Shown here: positions 47,818 to 60,744 of the stretch, one piece after another
Layout: each line of letters begins with the position of its first letter
Numbering within the stretch: the stretch's first letter is position 1
Assembly (NCBI GenBank): GCA_023630585.1
Contig: CM042553.1
Coordinates: forward strand, 19,926,520-19,990,519
Length of the DNA stretch: 64,000 bases
From: Cranoglanis bouderius
Taxonomy: Eukaryota; Chordata; Actinopteri; Siluriformes; Cranoglanididae
Direction of reading: 5' to 3'
Program-made: the position numbers and the translations under genes
The notes under the pieces: model-generated
The model's database searches: none
The model's input: only the letters and a program-made list of their open reading frames with translations
Told to the model about the DNA's origin: nothing

Positions 47818-49510
47818 TTAGAAAAGAGCAGGATCAGAGGCTGAAAATACTTACTGAGTGTAAATAAAAATCTTATTGTTGTCATTTAGAACATCCACAT
47901 TGATATGTGTACCCATTATGTGTTCTCATCAAAGGCTAACACTCAAATATACATTTCTTTGCCCGGCAACACATTAAAAAATGTATCTCTTTGTGCATTA
48001 AGCTTAATTTACTAGTTATATTTAAAACATCCAAAAATCCTATTTGTACAGAACAATGAAATCAAATCTTTTTTTTTTTTTCTTTTTTTCCTCATTTGTT
48101 CTCCATGCAGTAAGAATACATGGCTACATCAGGTGATAGCGATGGATGGATTTCATTCGAATTTGTATAAATTAAGTCGTAGGGGGGAAAAAAAAACAAA
48201 AAACAAATGCTAACCCCGCCCCTAAACCCAACTATAAACTTCATAGCTACATATTCGGTGGTGGGAATATTTTCAAAATTTCCAAGTAAATTACTTTTTA
48301 CTCTTAATCCTATAAACACAATACTCCACTTTCTTTCAACTTAACCTGTACACTTTCCACTTTTCCAGAGTTGGGCGAATCAATAGTCTGGGTTAGGAGT
48401 CGTTTTCTTATTTGTAGTTACCGAGCAAATAAGTAGGTTTAACACCCAGAGAAAGACATTAAAGCCCAAAAATGTTTTGAGGAACACAATGTGCTTGATC
48501 AACATTTCCACAAACCCTAATTATAACGTAACTTATACTACGTCTGGAACTCTTATATGAACAGGCACACATCTAAGTTTAAATCGTTTTTGGATTCGTC
48601 ACTTTTAACCTGTACAAACCTAATTCGTATACCAGAAGTCCATTCGTATTTAAACTGCATCATGACTAAAGGTTCAGTGACTGCTGTCGTTTAAAGAGAG
48701 CACATCAGGAAAGAAATACCCTTGCACTGCGAAAAAAAAAAAAAAGGTCAGTGCTATAATTATTGCAGCGTTCACGGCACTGAGCGAGATGATTTGTACC
48801 GAGGGACTTCCATTACTGAGTCGGCTCTGGAGGCCTTGGTGAGGGCAGGACCCTCCTCTGACTGCCTCTCTCAGGTAATGAAAGTGTCAGAGCGAGAGAA
48901 CGCTCTCAGCCACACCGCAGTGCCAGAATTAATTTGGCCACGCTGGAGGGACCAGCTGGCCCTCGTCTTCTGAGAAGCAGAGAAGAGACGATGTCAAGGA
49001 ACCTCTCATCTTCTTACACTTAATAATAACCATCTGCAATTGATCTGCTTCTTTACCGGCAGAATAGCAGGCATAAAAAAAACACACAAACCCGATGCTG
49101 ATGACAAATGTCTTCAAATTCCAACATATTTAGAAAGACAACTGCGGGCCCGAATGCAATACCTTTATACGTTCAGAATATATAATCCATGATGACTTGG
49201 ATGAAAGATCTTGAATATAGAAATAACAAGGAGAGACACTATGCATTACTGGCATGGCCAAGGTTATAATCTAGAGGTTTTTCTTATTTACATTATCAAA
49301 AGTATTTATAGTCAAATAGTTATGTATATAAAATTCTTATTCTTGCTCTGGCTCCACCCTGACCACGCCCACCGATCAGCGGTTCCTCTCTGTTAATTCC
49401 ATTTTTTTCCCACCACGAAAACCAGGTCATATATGCGTCCTTGAGCTCCCAGCACTGGATGAACATGGCTTAAACTGTCGCACCTCTCGGAACCCCATTA
49501 TTATAATGAT

Positions 49511-49513
49511 GTG

Positions 49514-49549
<36 letters not shown>

Positions 49550-49550
49550 T
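49511..49550. repeat. (ATA)n microsatellite
   Basis: About 13 units. Confidence 0.95.
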
Positions 49551-49734
49551 GTTCAGTTAGCTTAAATAAAGAAACCTTGTGCATATTTCTAATAACATCA
49601 TGTCTAGATGCACACGGGTGAAAATACCACGTGTAGCAAAAAAAAAAAAAAAAAATCTGAATTAGCACAATCGTTCATGCTAGTCAGCTACATTAACGTA
49701 AGTAGTTGCTTAGCTATCTAAGGAATAAAACGTG

Positions 49735-49800
49735 ACGGGACATGATGTTACAGGAAAATAATCAACGTTGAATAAACGCAAAGCAGAGGTACTTTTAACT
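49735..49800 (-). repeat. End fragment of the ~0.65-kb MITE family
   Basis: GACATGATGTTACAGGAAAA then TAATCAACGTTG matches the inverted right end of the family. Confidence 0.5.
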
Positions 49801-50899
49801 TGCTGAAGTCGATCATTTTGGGAAAAAAAAAATTGGACTCCCACTTTTTATATGTGAAATCACCAGTGGTTCTTTTGTAGCACCAAAGTCATATATCGAT
49901 GGTGATTTACGAAATTTTGGAATTGGACCTTTAGCCCAGACGACACCGCTCTACCTGATGGAAGAGTAAGCATAAAAAAGGCATAAATACATAGAGAAGC
50001 AAGGCCCAGGTGTAAAGCATCAGCCATTACTATGCACGTGGTTTGCTTATACAAAACTAGCCAAAAGATTAAACAGCTCCTTGCTTAAATGAAGCTTGGA
50101 GCCTCGATAGTGTTTTTCTTTCAGAACAAACAAATATGGCTTTGCTTTTTAAAATTTTTTTTATATAAACACACGTCGCCTACTAAAAACGTGTATTTTT
50201 ACTACGAACAAAAGCAGGACGGAGACAATATGAGAGAAATAGCGAGTAAGTGAGTGAGAGATAAAAACAGCAGCGCTTTATTTTTAGCTTCATCATTGTG
50301 AGGAAAACCATTTGCCGATTATCTGACGGGCCATGGCTGAATGCAAAACAGGTGCACTTCAATCTCGTCCTGCTTTCTCTCTCACTCTGTCCTTCAGTGT
50401 TATTTGATTCTCTCTGTTTCGATCACGCACACGTTCGTATTTCAGCTTCTTGCATGCGCCTGAAGGACGCCGGACGCTGGGTTATACTCAACAGCCTGCG
50501 TTCTGAAGATTACTTTAATAGAGAGGCAGGGTTCAAAACAGGGACCAGTGCTCTAAAAATAGATTAGTGCTCCAAAAGCTTCTGCAGGTCCATCTGGTGT
50601 TTACTGAATTGTGAATTTAACCCTCTCTGACCTACATTAGGGCTGGGTAAGTTTCAGACGGATGATCTAGTGATGGAATCAAATGGACTGAATTTCTCCT
50701 GTCAGTCAGAAGACACCTCAATTCAGTGTGATGTCCAAAGCGGAGCAAAACATCTAAGAATAAAAGAGTGTAATGTAATGCCATTATTTGTAGCTATAGC
50801 TAAGATTCTTAAAATATTTATAGCTGTTTTTGTGTTTGTATCTAAACCGGAACTGGGCATGATCTAGTTTTTTTTTTTTTTTGTTTGTTTATTTTTAAA

Positions 50900-51060
50900 T
50901 TATTAGTAAGTCAAAATAATGAGATACTAAGTCAAAAGAACAACTTACTAAGTCAAATTTACGAGATGAGTCAAAATAGCAAGTCAAAAGAAGAACCAAG
51001 TCAAGTTTACTAGATAATATGTCAAAATAACGGAGCTACTAAGTTCTATTCATATCGTAG
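50900..51060. repeat. Degenerate AAGTCAAAATAAC-type tandem repeat, block 1
   Basis: Diverged 18-22-bp units such as ACTAAGTCAAAATTTACGAG-like words: AAGTCAAAATAATGAGATAC, TACTAAGTCAAATTTACGAG, TATGTCAAAATAACGGAGCT. Confidence 0.75.
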
Positions 51061-51399
51061 TAATGAGCCTGGTCTCAGTCCCAGAAGGTTGCCATGTTTC
51101 ATGTATAATGTCTGCATATTGCAGATACTGCAAGTCAGAAATGCGCGCGCACCACTGTTAACTTGTTTCCTAGACAAAGACAATAAAGAAAAATGCATCT
51201 AACGTTTCCTACGCCTGAACATTTTGAGCCAGTTTCGTATCTTTTTGTGGTTTTTGAGTTGTAGTTTGGGTTGGACCTGGCAACCCTGCCCACAAGCTTC
51301 CACAAGCTGTCCTTTCAAGCTCCACATGAAAGTATAAACCTCATGATCACAATGGTTTTTTTTGGTTTTGTTTTGTCCTGGAGAATCCCACTTCTGACA

Positions 51400-51452
51400 C
51401 ACACACACACACACATACATACACACACACACACACGCACACACACACACAC
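51400..51452. repeat. (CA)n microsatellite, interrupted
   Basis: About 26 units with TACATA and CG interruptions. Confidence 0.93.
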
Positions 51453-51898
51453 CCCTAGTCTGAAGCTTTCTGGCAAGGTTTCTTTAAAACAAAAAAAAAA
51501 ACAAAAATATGATTAGTCTACCTATTATTCACATCTGCATTTATATTCGTTTAGGACAATGTATTTGTATTTGGTTTAAATCACTACTCTATAGCTAAAT
51601 GGTTTACAGTGATATCTGAATCAGACAGATCTACACAATGCACCAGGCAACATGACAAACTATCTGCTGTTTCTACAGTTTAATGATTAAAGGAAATGGT
51701 CCATGTAACAAGTTTGAGAGCTCCCCACTGAGAAAACACATGATAGGCCCAGGGTAAGTTTGAACTTTTTTATTTTCTTTCACACCCCTTTGGCGCATCA
51801 CAGAAGCAAGACCCTGAATCAAAGGAAAAACAAACTATCGGCTTTCCTGCTCGCTCTGTACTTTAGCAGCTCGACACTATCTAAAGTAACAACAGGAA

Positions 51899-51899
<1 letters not shown>

Positions 51900-51937
<38 letters not shown>
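51900..51937. repeat. (CA)n microsatellite
   Basis: About 19 CA units. Confidence 0.95.
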
Positions 51938-51940
<3 letters not shown>

Positions 51941-52374
51941 CTTACTGCAAGATAGAGAGTGACATATAAAATAAATGCGGTGAACACTCCAGGTTCAGGT
52001 GTGCAACCTCAGCCATTAACTTTCTAGTCTTGCTTTAAACCTCTGCCTCATAAGGCAGGCCAACACTAAGCCACACCCCCATGGTACAGTCCACAGCGGC
52101 AAAACTGGGCTTGCTATTTACCCAAATATCTCCGGTTTCACAGGAAAAATGCCACACTTCCTGTACAAAGAACTTTGGAGCACTGATCTAAAGCACTTGT
52201 GAAATTTCGGTTCCTTGCAGAACATCTGGTTTTGTTTGCAAGTGCTAGAAACATTGATGTTCCAATATTTTGGAAGTAGAAGACTACAGAAGCCCCGAAC
52301 TGCGGAGTATGTTCTTTTATTTTTTTCCTTTTTCTTTTTTTTTTTTCTTCTCTTAATTGCTATATTATTTTTAC

Positions 52375-52445
52375 TCATTAAGTCAGTCAAAATAACGATG
52401 TGTTAAGTCGAAATAACAAGACACTAAGTCCAAATAACGACTTTA
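52375..52445. repeat. Degenerate AAGTCAAAATAAC-type tandem repeat, block 2
   Basis: CAGTCAAAATAACGATGTGT, TAAGTCGAAATAACAAGACA and CTAAGTCCAAATAACGACTT: three units, same strand as block 1, 1.3 kb away. Confidence 0.75.
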
Positions 52446-52877
52446 ATCATTTTCTTTCGCGTTTTCTTATGCAGGAAAATAGTTTTTCGGAAATTCGTTT
52501 TTTAAAATGGCAAAAACCTAACTTGTGTTTAGCTGTCTATTGATTGCGCCGTCTTGTTGCTCTCCTGTTGAATGATAAACGTGCAAAACGTGTGTCCCCA
52601 AAGTCAAAAACAGAAGGCCATCTAGGAGAGAGAACGCAGTCTTTGCGGAGGGCTTCAGATGGCTCTCTGCCTCCGGGGAAAACGCGGCAATTTAACCAAA
52701 GGCCCGTTCGTCACCCAGGTGTGATGAGAAGCTCAGCTGAAACCTGCCGCTCTCTGCACGGCTCCAGTGTATCAGGAAGCGCTGTGAAAGTGCTGAGGGA
52801 GCTGTGCAGAGGCCACTGATATTTTCGCCTGGGTGTCCACATTCAATTACGGAAGGGTTATAGGCTTTAGATAGTGG

Positions 52878-52898
52878 GGGGGGGGGGGGTGGGGGAAC
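52878..52898. repeat. Poly(G) tract
   Basis: A run of G with one T interruption; able to form a G-quadruplex only if enough separate runs are counted. Confidence 0.85.
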
Positions 52899-54499
52899 GT
52901 CTGTGACATCGGGAGCTGTGTGTAATACAGTAGTGGTGTGAGATGAATCCTAAGCATGTGGCCTAAATAGAAACGTTAGCAGTATGATGTTAAAAAAAAA
53001 AAAGATGACAAAGTACATGAAGCACTTCGGGTTCATCGGAGTCAAAGTGAAGCTCGAACGATATCAGCTCAGACATTTTATACTGTTTTTCGACCCAGTT
53101 TTTCCCGCCTGTAATGTAAATGAAGTCTCGCTCTAAATGTAAATTAAGGATAACAATTGATCACTTTCCGTTCTCATATTATTGATGTCGTTACAGGTGT
53201 CACCACCCAAATGGTGGGGTGACACGATTGTCTAGACGGATGTCTTTCTGAATGATAATTACGCTCACATTCTCCTTTGTTCAGGGATGGTTCTTGATGT
53301 CCCACTGCTTCTCCCATGCTATAACCGATTGAATGTCACTTCAGGTGGTTTTATCCACATATCGCTGAGACCGAGATGAATTGTCCCTATGATAATTAAG
53401 CCTTTTTTGGTGGATGAACTTGTTCTAACACCTACCGTGGAGTGAAATCTGTTTGGAGGCGGACTGTAATCTCTTACAAAGGGAGAAGAAGGACGTGTAC
53501 CAGGAGACAAATACGAGAAGTATTTCTTCTGCCGTTTCCTTGTCTGCTGTATTTGCCTCCCTGTAAATAAGATAAGTCGTTATTGAACATCCCGCTGCGT
53601 CGGTGTCTAATATACATAGCCCTGACATATGCACTGAAGGACAAGGACGAGTCCCCACAGGCCTGTCATCTGTCACAAACTCCGCAGCCTGTCAGCACAA
53701 GCCCGGGACAGCTGTCCGCTTTTCAATTATTAAGAGTCATAACCATGCTAGCCCTGTTGATGAATGTAAGCCAGAACACCGAGGGGACCACCTGCAGCGC
53801 GTCAAGCACCAATACAACCATTATCGATAGATCAGGATACTGACCAGACTAATAGATGTTGGTCTTTAATGAGACCACAGAAAAAGAAAAAAATAAATAA
53901 ATCCTGTCCTGTCCTGTCTGCTAAAGGAGATTTTGTCTGGGTTTTGATCAGTGTGTGGTAGGAGGACTTCCTTCAGGCTGCGTAGTGAGATTTCCAAAGT
54001 GAAAATTGTAAACTATTTGCACCATATTTACCCGTTACTAGTCCCTACATCCTTTATCGGAAACGGATACCGATCTGTGTTATGGTTGGATTTCAGCATG
54101 GTTTCACAGTATTAATCAAATATTTCCAATTGTTCTATATTCTATATGTTAAAATTTTTTTTTAAAAATTAAAAAAACGCCAAAAATTGATGGATTGGAT
54201 ATTGGAGGAAATCTCCTTTAATAAGACTGGACTTGGATTTGGAAGAGAAATTTGTTTTTGGAACTGGAAATGTTTACATATAAAGAGACTTGAATTGTTT
54301 TTTTTTTCTTTTCTTTTATTTTCTTTTGTTAGAACTGATTGTATTATATTTATCCAGTATATTTACAATATAACATCTAAAGACGCCAATATCGGATGGG
54401 GATCGGTGTCGGCTGTCATGTTGTCTGTACTCAAGGCTTCAGTATCGATATCGGAAATGACACATTGGTATGTCGACTTTTTATCATTTTATAGCTACC

Positions 54500-54845
54500 T
54501 TTTAATGTTGTAAAAAATCCGCAATACAAGTTTGTCAAGTTACCAAGAAACTCCAAAGCCTACAGCTGCTACAGCTTTTCCTTTGACTGTTACAAAGCGC
54601 TGACACTGGAGACTCCTTCTATAAACGTTCAACAAGACGTAAAAAAGAAACCTTCTTACAGAAAACGTCCATTTATTTGAAGTGTCCGCCATACAAGTCC
54701 ATGTGCTAGTTGTTGCTATAGGAAAGTTAAAGCCCTCATATGAACCTGTGGTTTGAATTATAGCACTGCTATCAGAGCTGCTGTTATAGAAAATGAATCA
54801 CCTTCTGACCAATCAGAATTGAGAATTCCACAGCGCTGTGGGAAA
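54500..54845 (-). repeat. ~0.65-kb MITE family copy, left half, inverted
   Basis: GCTGCTGTTATAGAAAATGA then GACCAATCAGAATTGAGAAT and TCCACAGCGCTGTGG give an intact left end in reverse orientation; CACTGGAGACTCCTTCTATA near 54605 matches the family interior. Confidence 0.7.
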
Positions 54846-55533
54846 AGGCGTTTTGATTATTTACTTTTTTTTTTTTTTTTTTAAAAAGTGATTTTTGGAA
54901 TAACCTTTTAAACGAGACAGCCATGTGCTGTTTAGCGTTCGGTAGCAACGTGATAATTAAAGTCAAAGACGACCGTGTATGAGCAATGAGTGGGAGTGTA
55001 AATATGCTTGGATGCGTTTCAGGCGTCTCGAGGAGGACCGTGACGTGTGAGAGAGATTCAGAGTGAGGTAAAAAGAGATGAATGATGAGATTGAGATACC
55101 CAAAGTAGATTCCCGAATAGGTATTCAATTAAAATTGCCAGTAGAGAGCGGGAACGTGTCTGTATGGGACGTCACACTTGTCCTTCAGACACTGTCTCAA
55201 CAAGCGAAAGGATTTTAATGAACACTCGACACCGCTGACTTTGGGCCAGGCTGGGAATTTAAAAAGCAGCAGGATAGCAGTGAGGTAAAAGGAAGCACAG
55301 ATACACTGTGGATTGTGTGTATATTTGTGTAGCATGACACACAGTGTGTCCATTGGTGTGTGATCTATATTGAGAAACGTCGGGGCTTACACCGGGACTT
55401 TCCTCCTGTCAGTGATATGTGGATAATGACTAGAGCAGTGTGTGTCTCGGTGGCTCAGTATAGTGTGTAGGGGTGAAGCTGAAGTCTTATCGTGGCACAC
55501 AGATACAGATTGCTACACTCCCGTGGACCCAGC

Positions 55534-55536
<3 letters not shown>

Positions 55537-55571
<35 letters not shown>
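55537..55571. repeat. (GT)n microsatellite
   Basis: About 17 units. Confidence 0.95.
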
Positions 55572-55573
<2 letters not shown>

Positions 55574-55907
55574 CCTTCACCTCGGGGTAGAGACTGGCTA
55601 TCTGTCCACTGTTCCACCAAATCTGAGATTTGTTTGTGAAATGTTTTAACGTGCTGGTAATCACAGACTGCTCAGCTTGTTGAATAATCGTGCAAACGTG
55701 TTTGGAGAAAGACAAGGATCTGCTCATTCGACACTTAATGGTTGACTGATGTGCCCTTAATCCCTTAACTCTTAAAAAGTCAATGAATCTAAGAAAATAT
55801 GCATTTAACCATTCAGAACAAATGTTAACCCATCTCAGGTAACAATCTGGCTTTTTTATTTTATTTATTTTTGTTTAAACAAGGTTTCTTCACTGACTGG
55901 TTGTCTT

Positions 55908-55955
55908 GTTTGTTTGTTTGTTTGTTTGTTTTTCTTTCTTTCTTTCTTTCTTTCC
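55908..55955. repeat. (TTTG)n-(TTTC)n compound microsatellite
   Basis: About six TTTG/GTTT units followed by six TTTC units. Confidence 0.92.
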
Positions 55956-56546
55956 GAAATTAGCGTAAACACAAAATGTGGTTAACTAGCATCCATTCTA
56001 ATGGCATACAGACATTAAGGACTTTCTAATGATTTCAGTTTCAATCTAGAATTTGTGATCGTCGAAGTGACCTCATTAGACAATATCACTGAAAGTAAAG
56101 TAAAATAATTTGAGGACTTGATTTTCTTCTTCTCGTGATCTTCGGGAAATTTGAATGACGTATATGTTCCTGAAAACGATCATTTCCGAAGTTTTTTTAA
56201 TGGTTATATTTCAAGGTAAAGTGTAGTCATAGTGGACTTGGACAGGCAACATGCAGTTTTCTAAGTGTTACATGTCCTACACTACCCATCAGCCCCTGCA
56301 CATTACACGAACTCACCTGTGTCCCGTTTCATCTGATTAGTAGCACTGTTTGGATTCCGTTTTTTCTGTGTTTCTCCGTCTAGCGTTTCTCACTTGTCGT
56401 CATGTGCAGCTATTCTCGCCTATAGCCTGTATGTTCCTTACCTCGTGTTCAAAGATCGTTTGTTTTGTTTAATATTAAATTGCCTGCACTTGCATCCGCC
56501 TCCACATCCACTTTCTGGCACCATAGATGTTTTATTAAGTTGTTTA

Positions 56547-58309
56547 GTTCTTCTTCTTTTCCTTTCGGCTGTTCCCTTCAGGGGTCGCCGCAGCGAATCA
56601 TCTGCCTCCATCTAGCCCTATCCCCTGCATCCTCTTCTCTCAGACCGACTACCTTCATGTCCCCCTTCACTACATCCATAAACCTCCTCTTTGGTCTTCC
56701 TCTCGGCCTCCTGCCCGGCAGCTCTAACCTCAGCATCCTTTTACCGATATATTCACTCTCCCTCCTCTGAACATGTCCAAACCATCTCAACCTGGCCTCT
56801 CTAACTTTGTCTCCAAAACATCTCACATGTGCTGTCCCCCTGATGTACTCATTCCTGATCCTATCCATCCTCGTCACTCCCAAAGAGAACCTCAACATCT
56901 TCAGCTCTGCTACCTCTAACTCTTCCTCCTGTCTTTTCCTCAGTGCAACTGTCTCCAAACCATACAACATCGCTGGTCTCACTACTGTCCTGTACACCTT
57001 TCCTTTCATTCTTGCTGGTACTCTTTTATCACACAACAGACCTGACACTTTTCTCCACCCATTCCAACCTGCCTGCACACGCTTCTTCACCTCTTTTCCA
57101 CACTCCCCGTTGCTCTGGACTGTTGACCCTAAGTACTTAAAATCCTGCACCTTCTTTATCTCCTCTCCCTGTAACCTCACTGTTCCACTTGGATCCCTCT
57201 CATTCACACACATGTATTCTGTCTTGCTGTGACTAACCTTCATTCCTCTTCTCTCCAGAGCAAACCTCCACCTCTCTAGAGTTTCCTCCACCCGCTCCCT
57301 GCTCTCACTACAGATCACAATGTCATCCGCAAACATCATAGTCCATGGAGATTCCTGTCTGACCTCATCTGTCAGCCTGTCCATCACCACCGCAAACAAG
57401 GAGGGGCTCGGAGCCGATCCTTGATGCAGTCCCACCTTCACCGTGAACTCCTCTGTCACACCTACCGCACACCTTACCACTGTCCTACTGCTCTCATACA
57501 TATCCTGCACCACTCTAACATACTTCTCTGCCACTCCAGACCTCCTCATACAATACCACAGCTCCTCTCTTGGCACCCTGTCATACGCTTTCTCTAAATC
57601 TACAAAGACACAATGCAGCTCTTTCTGACCCTCTCTGTACTTCTCCATCAACATTCTCAAAGCAAATATTGCATCTGTAGTGCTCTTTCTTGGCATGAAA
57701 CCATACTGCTGCTCACAAATGCTCACTTCTCCCCTTAGCCTTGCTTCCACTACTCTTTCCCACAACTTCATTGTATGGCTCATCAGCTTAATACCTCTGT
57801 AGTTTCCACAACTCTGCTCATCTCCCTTGTTCTTAAAAATCGGCACCAAAACACTTCTCCTCCATTCCTCAGGCATCCTCTCACTCTCTAAGACCTCGTT
57901 GAACAACCTAGTTAAAAACTCTACTGCCATCTCTCCTAGACACTTCCATACCTCCACTGGTATGTCATCAGGACCAACCGCCTTTCCTCTCTTCATCCTC
58001 TTCAAAGCTCTCCTAACTTCACCCTTTCTACTTCCTGCTCAACAATATTTGCCTCTACTACTCTTCTCTCTCTGTCATTTTCCTCATTCATCAGTTCCTC
58101 AAAGTACTCCTTCCATCTTTCCATCACCCTCCTGTTACCTGTCAACACATTTCCATCTCTATCTTTAATCACTCTAACCTGCTGCACATCCTTACCATCT
58201 CTATCCCTCTGCCTCGCCAACCGATACAAATCCCTCTCACCTTCCTTACTATCTAACCTTGCATACATGTCCTCATAAGCTTTCTGTTTGGCCTTTGCCA
58301 CCTCTATCT
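56547..58309 (-). mobile_element. RTE-like LINE, 5'-truncated copy 2, with 9-bp target duplication
   Basis: Flanked by AGTTGTTTA at 56538-56546 and 58310-58318, which defines the ends. The minus strand starts inside the ORF (MAKAKQKAYEDMYARLDSKE) and runs through the RT domain to RRPRGRPKRRFMDVV and RCGDP, with a short GAA-rich 3' tail. One frameshift near 58010-58025 separates the first ~99 codons from the remaining 475. Shares the region up to 57660 with copy 1 almost base for base. Confidence 0.93.
56578..58005 (-). pseudogene. RTE-like reverse transcriptase ORF, frameshifted and 5'-truncated
   Basis: 475 open codons. RT motifs in order: VGPDDIPVEVW, SVLVPIFKNKGDEQSCGNYR, QQYGFMPRKSTTDAIF, VFVDLEKAYDRVPR (motif A), GLHQGSAPSPSLFAVVMDRL, MMFADDIV (motif C, catalytic Asp pair) and FKYLGS. 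The SAPSPSLF stretch differs from SALSPFLF in copy 1, likely mutation in this copy. The apurinic endonuclease domain is absent, and upstream codons at 58002-58301 are in another frame. Confidence 0.9.
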
Positions 58310-59689
58310 AGTTGTTTATCTGAAATATGCACATAATCGGTTGTGAAGGATACTTTACCTGCATGCGTGTTTGTATATGTGATATCATTTCGACACAAAT
58401 GGAGTTTTTAAGTGAGCATTCAGTGGTTAAATAAAGGACAAATGGGCTCTATTTGCCATATGCTTAAGAATAAACAAACCTTTGAAGTAAATACTCCAGC
58501 ATTTTTATTCTGAATCTTACCTACTTCATCTGTAGCGTATGTCTGATTCCTGTGTGCATGAATTTCCCTGTACTAAGAAAAGACCAGAAAACCTGTTTAC
58601 TCCAAACTCGCTTATAATGAAAATCTGGCAGAAGGCCAGGCAGACGCTGTACGGGTTTTCGAAAAATAATTTGGTGACAACTCCACAGCACTTTTGAACC
58701 CCATTCTGCATACAGCGTACGATCCAATTGTCATGCTACAACATACAGTACGTCCTCACCCTGCACGCGAAAAGTAACACCTACAGAAAAGTATGGGGAA
58801 ACTTTTTCTTTTTCCCCCCTCAGCCTTGCTGAATCTGTCTGAGTGACAACATAATGTTCGCCAGTATATTCGGAGGAATGGTTCTCTCCTGTCAAGGTTT
58901 TTCCCCCCACTCCTTCTTACATTGAAGTGATATGACACAGGCATGGATGATGTTGCCGCAGCTCAAACCCAAATTTTCAATCTGATCGTTGGACAATTGT
59001 TAAGTAGGTACAGCAATTGGTTAGGGACTGTGACCCAGGGGACTTTTTATTTGTAGTTTCCCAACAAGTAGCTTCAACAGCCATGGAAAAAAACCTCTAC
59101 TCCTTATTGACATTAGCAAGATAAAATTTAAGTATCTAACAAAAATGAGATACTTTGAAGAGTTAAAAGGGCATAATATTCATAAATTGGTTTGTTTCCC
59201 TTAGTAAGTACTGTATCAGTGCCTTTAATTAGCTAACTAGCTGTCCATACGTAATTACATTACTTTAGTTAGCCTAGTCAGTTTCCCAGAAACCCAAACA
59301 TGGTATTGGGCCATGGTATTACAACTCGTCCTGATTTGTGTCCCTGCCGCCAGATCTGATGTCGAATACAATGCTGCAGGCAGGGAGGAAAAAACGGATG
59401 GGGAAAAATGAATACGTAGCCCTGTTTGCCTGTTTATCTCATCTGAACATTTGTGTTCCTTCATCTGATTTCCGTTATCAGCCTGCGTGTTATTCAGTAC
59501 CAAGCTGTCTCCAAAAAATCTGAGCAAGGGACAAGCAACACTTATTGTCCTCTTCACACCTGGTGTGTATTTTACACATTTCCACTACACATAATAAAAT
59601 GGCTGAGCAGTACTTGGCTGTGTGAGTTAGGATTGCTGATGAGTACAAATCCAGTTTGGAGAGAAGCTCTCATCTGGAGGGTACTTTAA

Positions 59690-60330
59690 GGGCCAGGGGA
59701 GTGATGATTAATATGATTTATTCATGCACTGCCTCATGATACAAAGCCATGCTTATTGCTCAGGATTTCCTTTCATCATACGCATTTCCCCTGATGGCCC
59801 AAATATTTTCCCAAACCAGGACTTGCTCCTGTGCATCCAAAGTCTTGTTCATGAAGCATGAATTATGAAGCAAGATAGATTTCTATCATTGGAATAAAGG
59901 AGCTTGAACCCAACTACCCGCTTGTGAATTTGCTCCGGGGTTTAGCTTCGCATTCATTTGAATATATGCATATTTTGAAGCCAAGCCATCTGCTTTTCAC
60001 CTCTTCATCACGACTAGCGCTGCCCTTGCCGCTGTCCTCCTCCAATGGGAAATAATGTCTCCTCTCGATTTCTCCTTTATGATGCCTAGCTGGGCCGAGG
60101 AGCAATTAATGTCACCTGAAAGCAATTCTCGGGGTGGGGGGAAAGCCACAGGGAAAAACTCATTTCAGCTCTGGTGGCAGGACCCTGAAAAGCTCATCAG
60201 GATCAGACATCCCTCCTTTATGTCCTGTCAGTATGCTGGAGGGCTCTAGCATCAATGCTTCTTTCCATCACTTCTCATCTCAAGGTTTATTACAACTCTG
60301 TGTGCCTCTCTCAGGCTCTGTTAATCCTTA
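59690..60330. other. Candidate conserved non-coding block
   Basis: 640 bp of non-repetitive sequence with GAGGAGCAATTAATGTCACC, TTGAATATATGCATATTTTG (octamer-like ATGCATAT) and CTTATTGCTCAGGATTTCCT. No ORF of note. Conservation is inferred. Confidence 0.3.
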
Positions 60331-60744
60331 CCGTGGGCTCATTCCATAGAGTCACCAATCAAAATACTGGAACGGGGCTTGGCAGAATACATTATTCGCA
60401 TGCAGATGGAAAGATGCTGATTGATGAGCCAAGGGTAAATAATGAAGAGGGAGTTTGATCCATAGTCTGATGACAAAAAAACTGTGGGAAGAAACCTTTG
60501 TCGCCTATATACTGCATCACCAGTTTTCCAGGTACAACTATCTTGTCACTAAATTCGCTGACCTTTATCAGGTATACCTACCATGTAGGTACGCAATTAC
60601 TGACTCTTCTTAATCAGCTTCTCTCTATACCAGAGGTATTCAACTAAAATTAGTAAAGGTCCAGTTGTTTACAAGGCTTTGGATAAGCAAATAACATGAC
60701 TGAATGGGCAGCTGTTGCCTCTTAATGCTTGACGATATATGAAG

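Noticed and set aside
48929..49117. Minus-strand ORF with a hydrophobic start, considered as an upstream sez6 exon or signal peptide
   Set aside because: No CUB1 or SEZ6 N-terminal similarity and no phase-0 donor that would join it to 47154.
52544..52819. 91-codon plus-strand ORF in a GC-richer block
   Set aside because: No domain, no matching splice sites, composition explained by the unique block itself; treated as non-coding.
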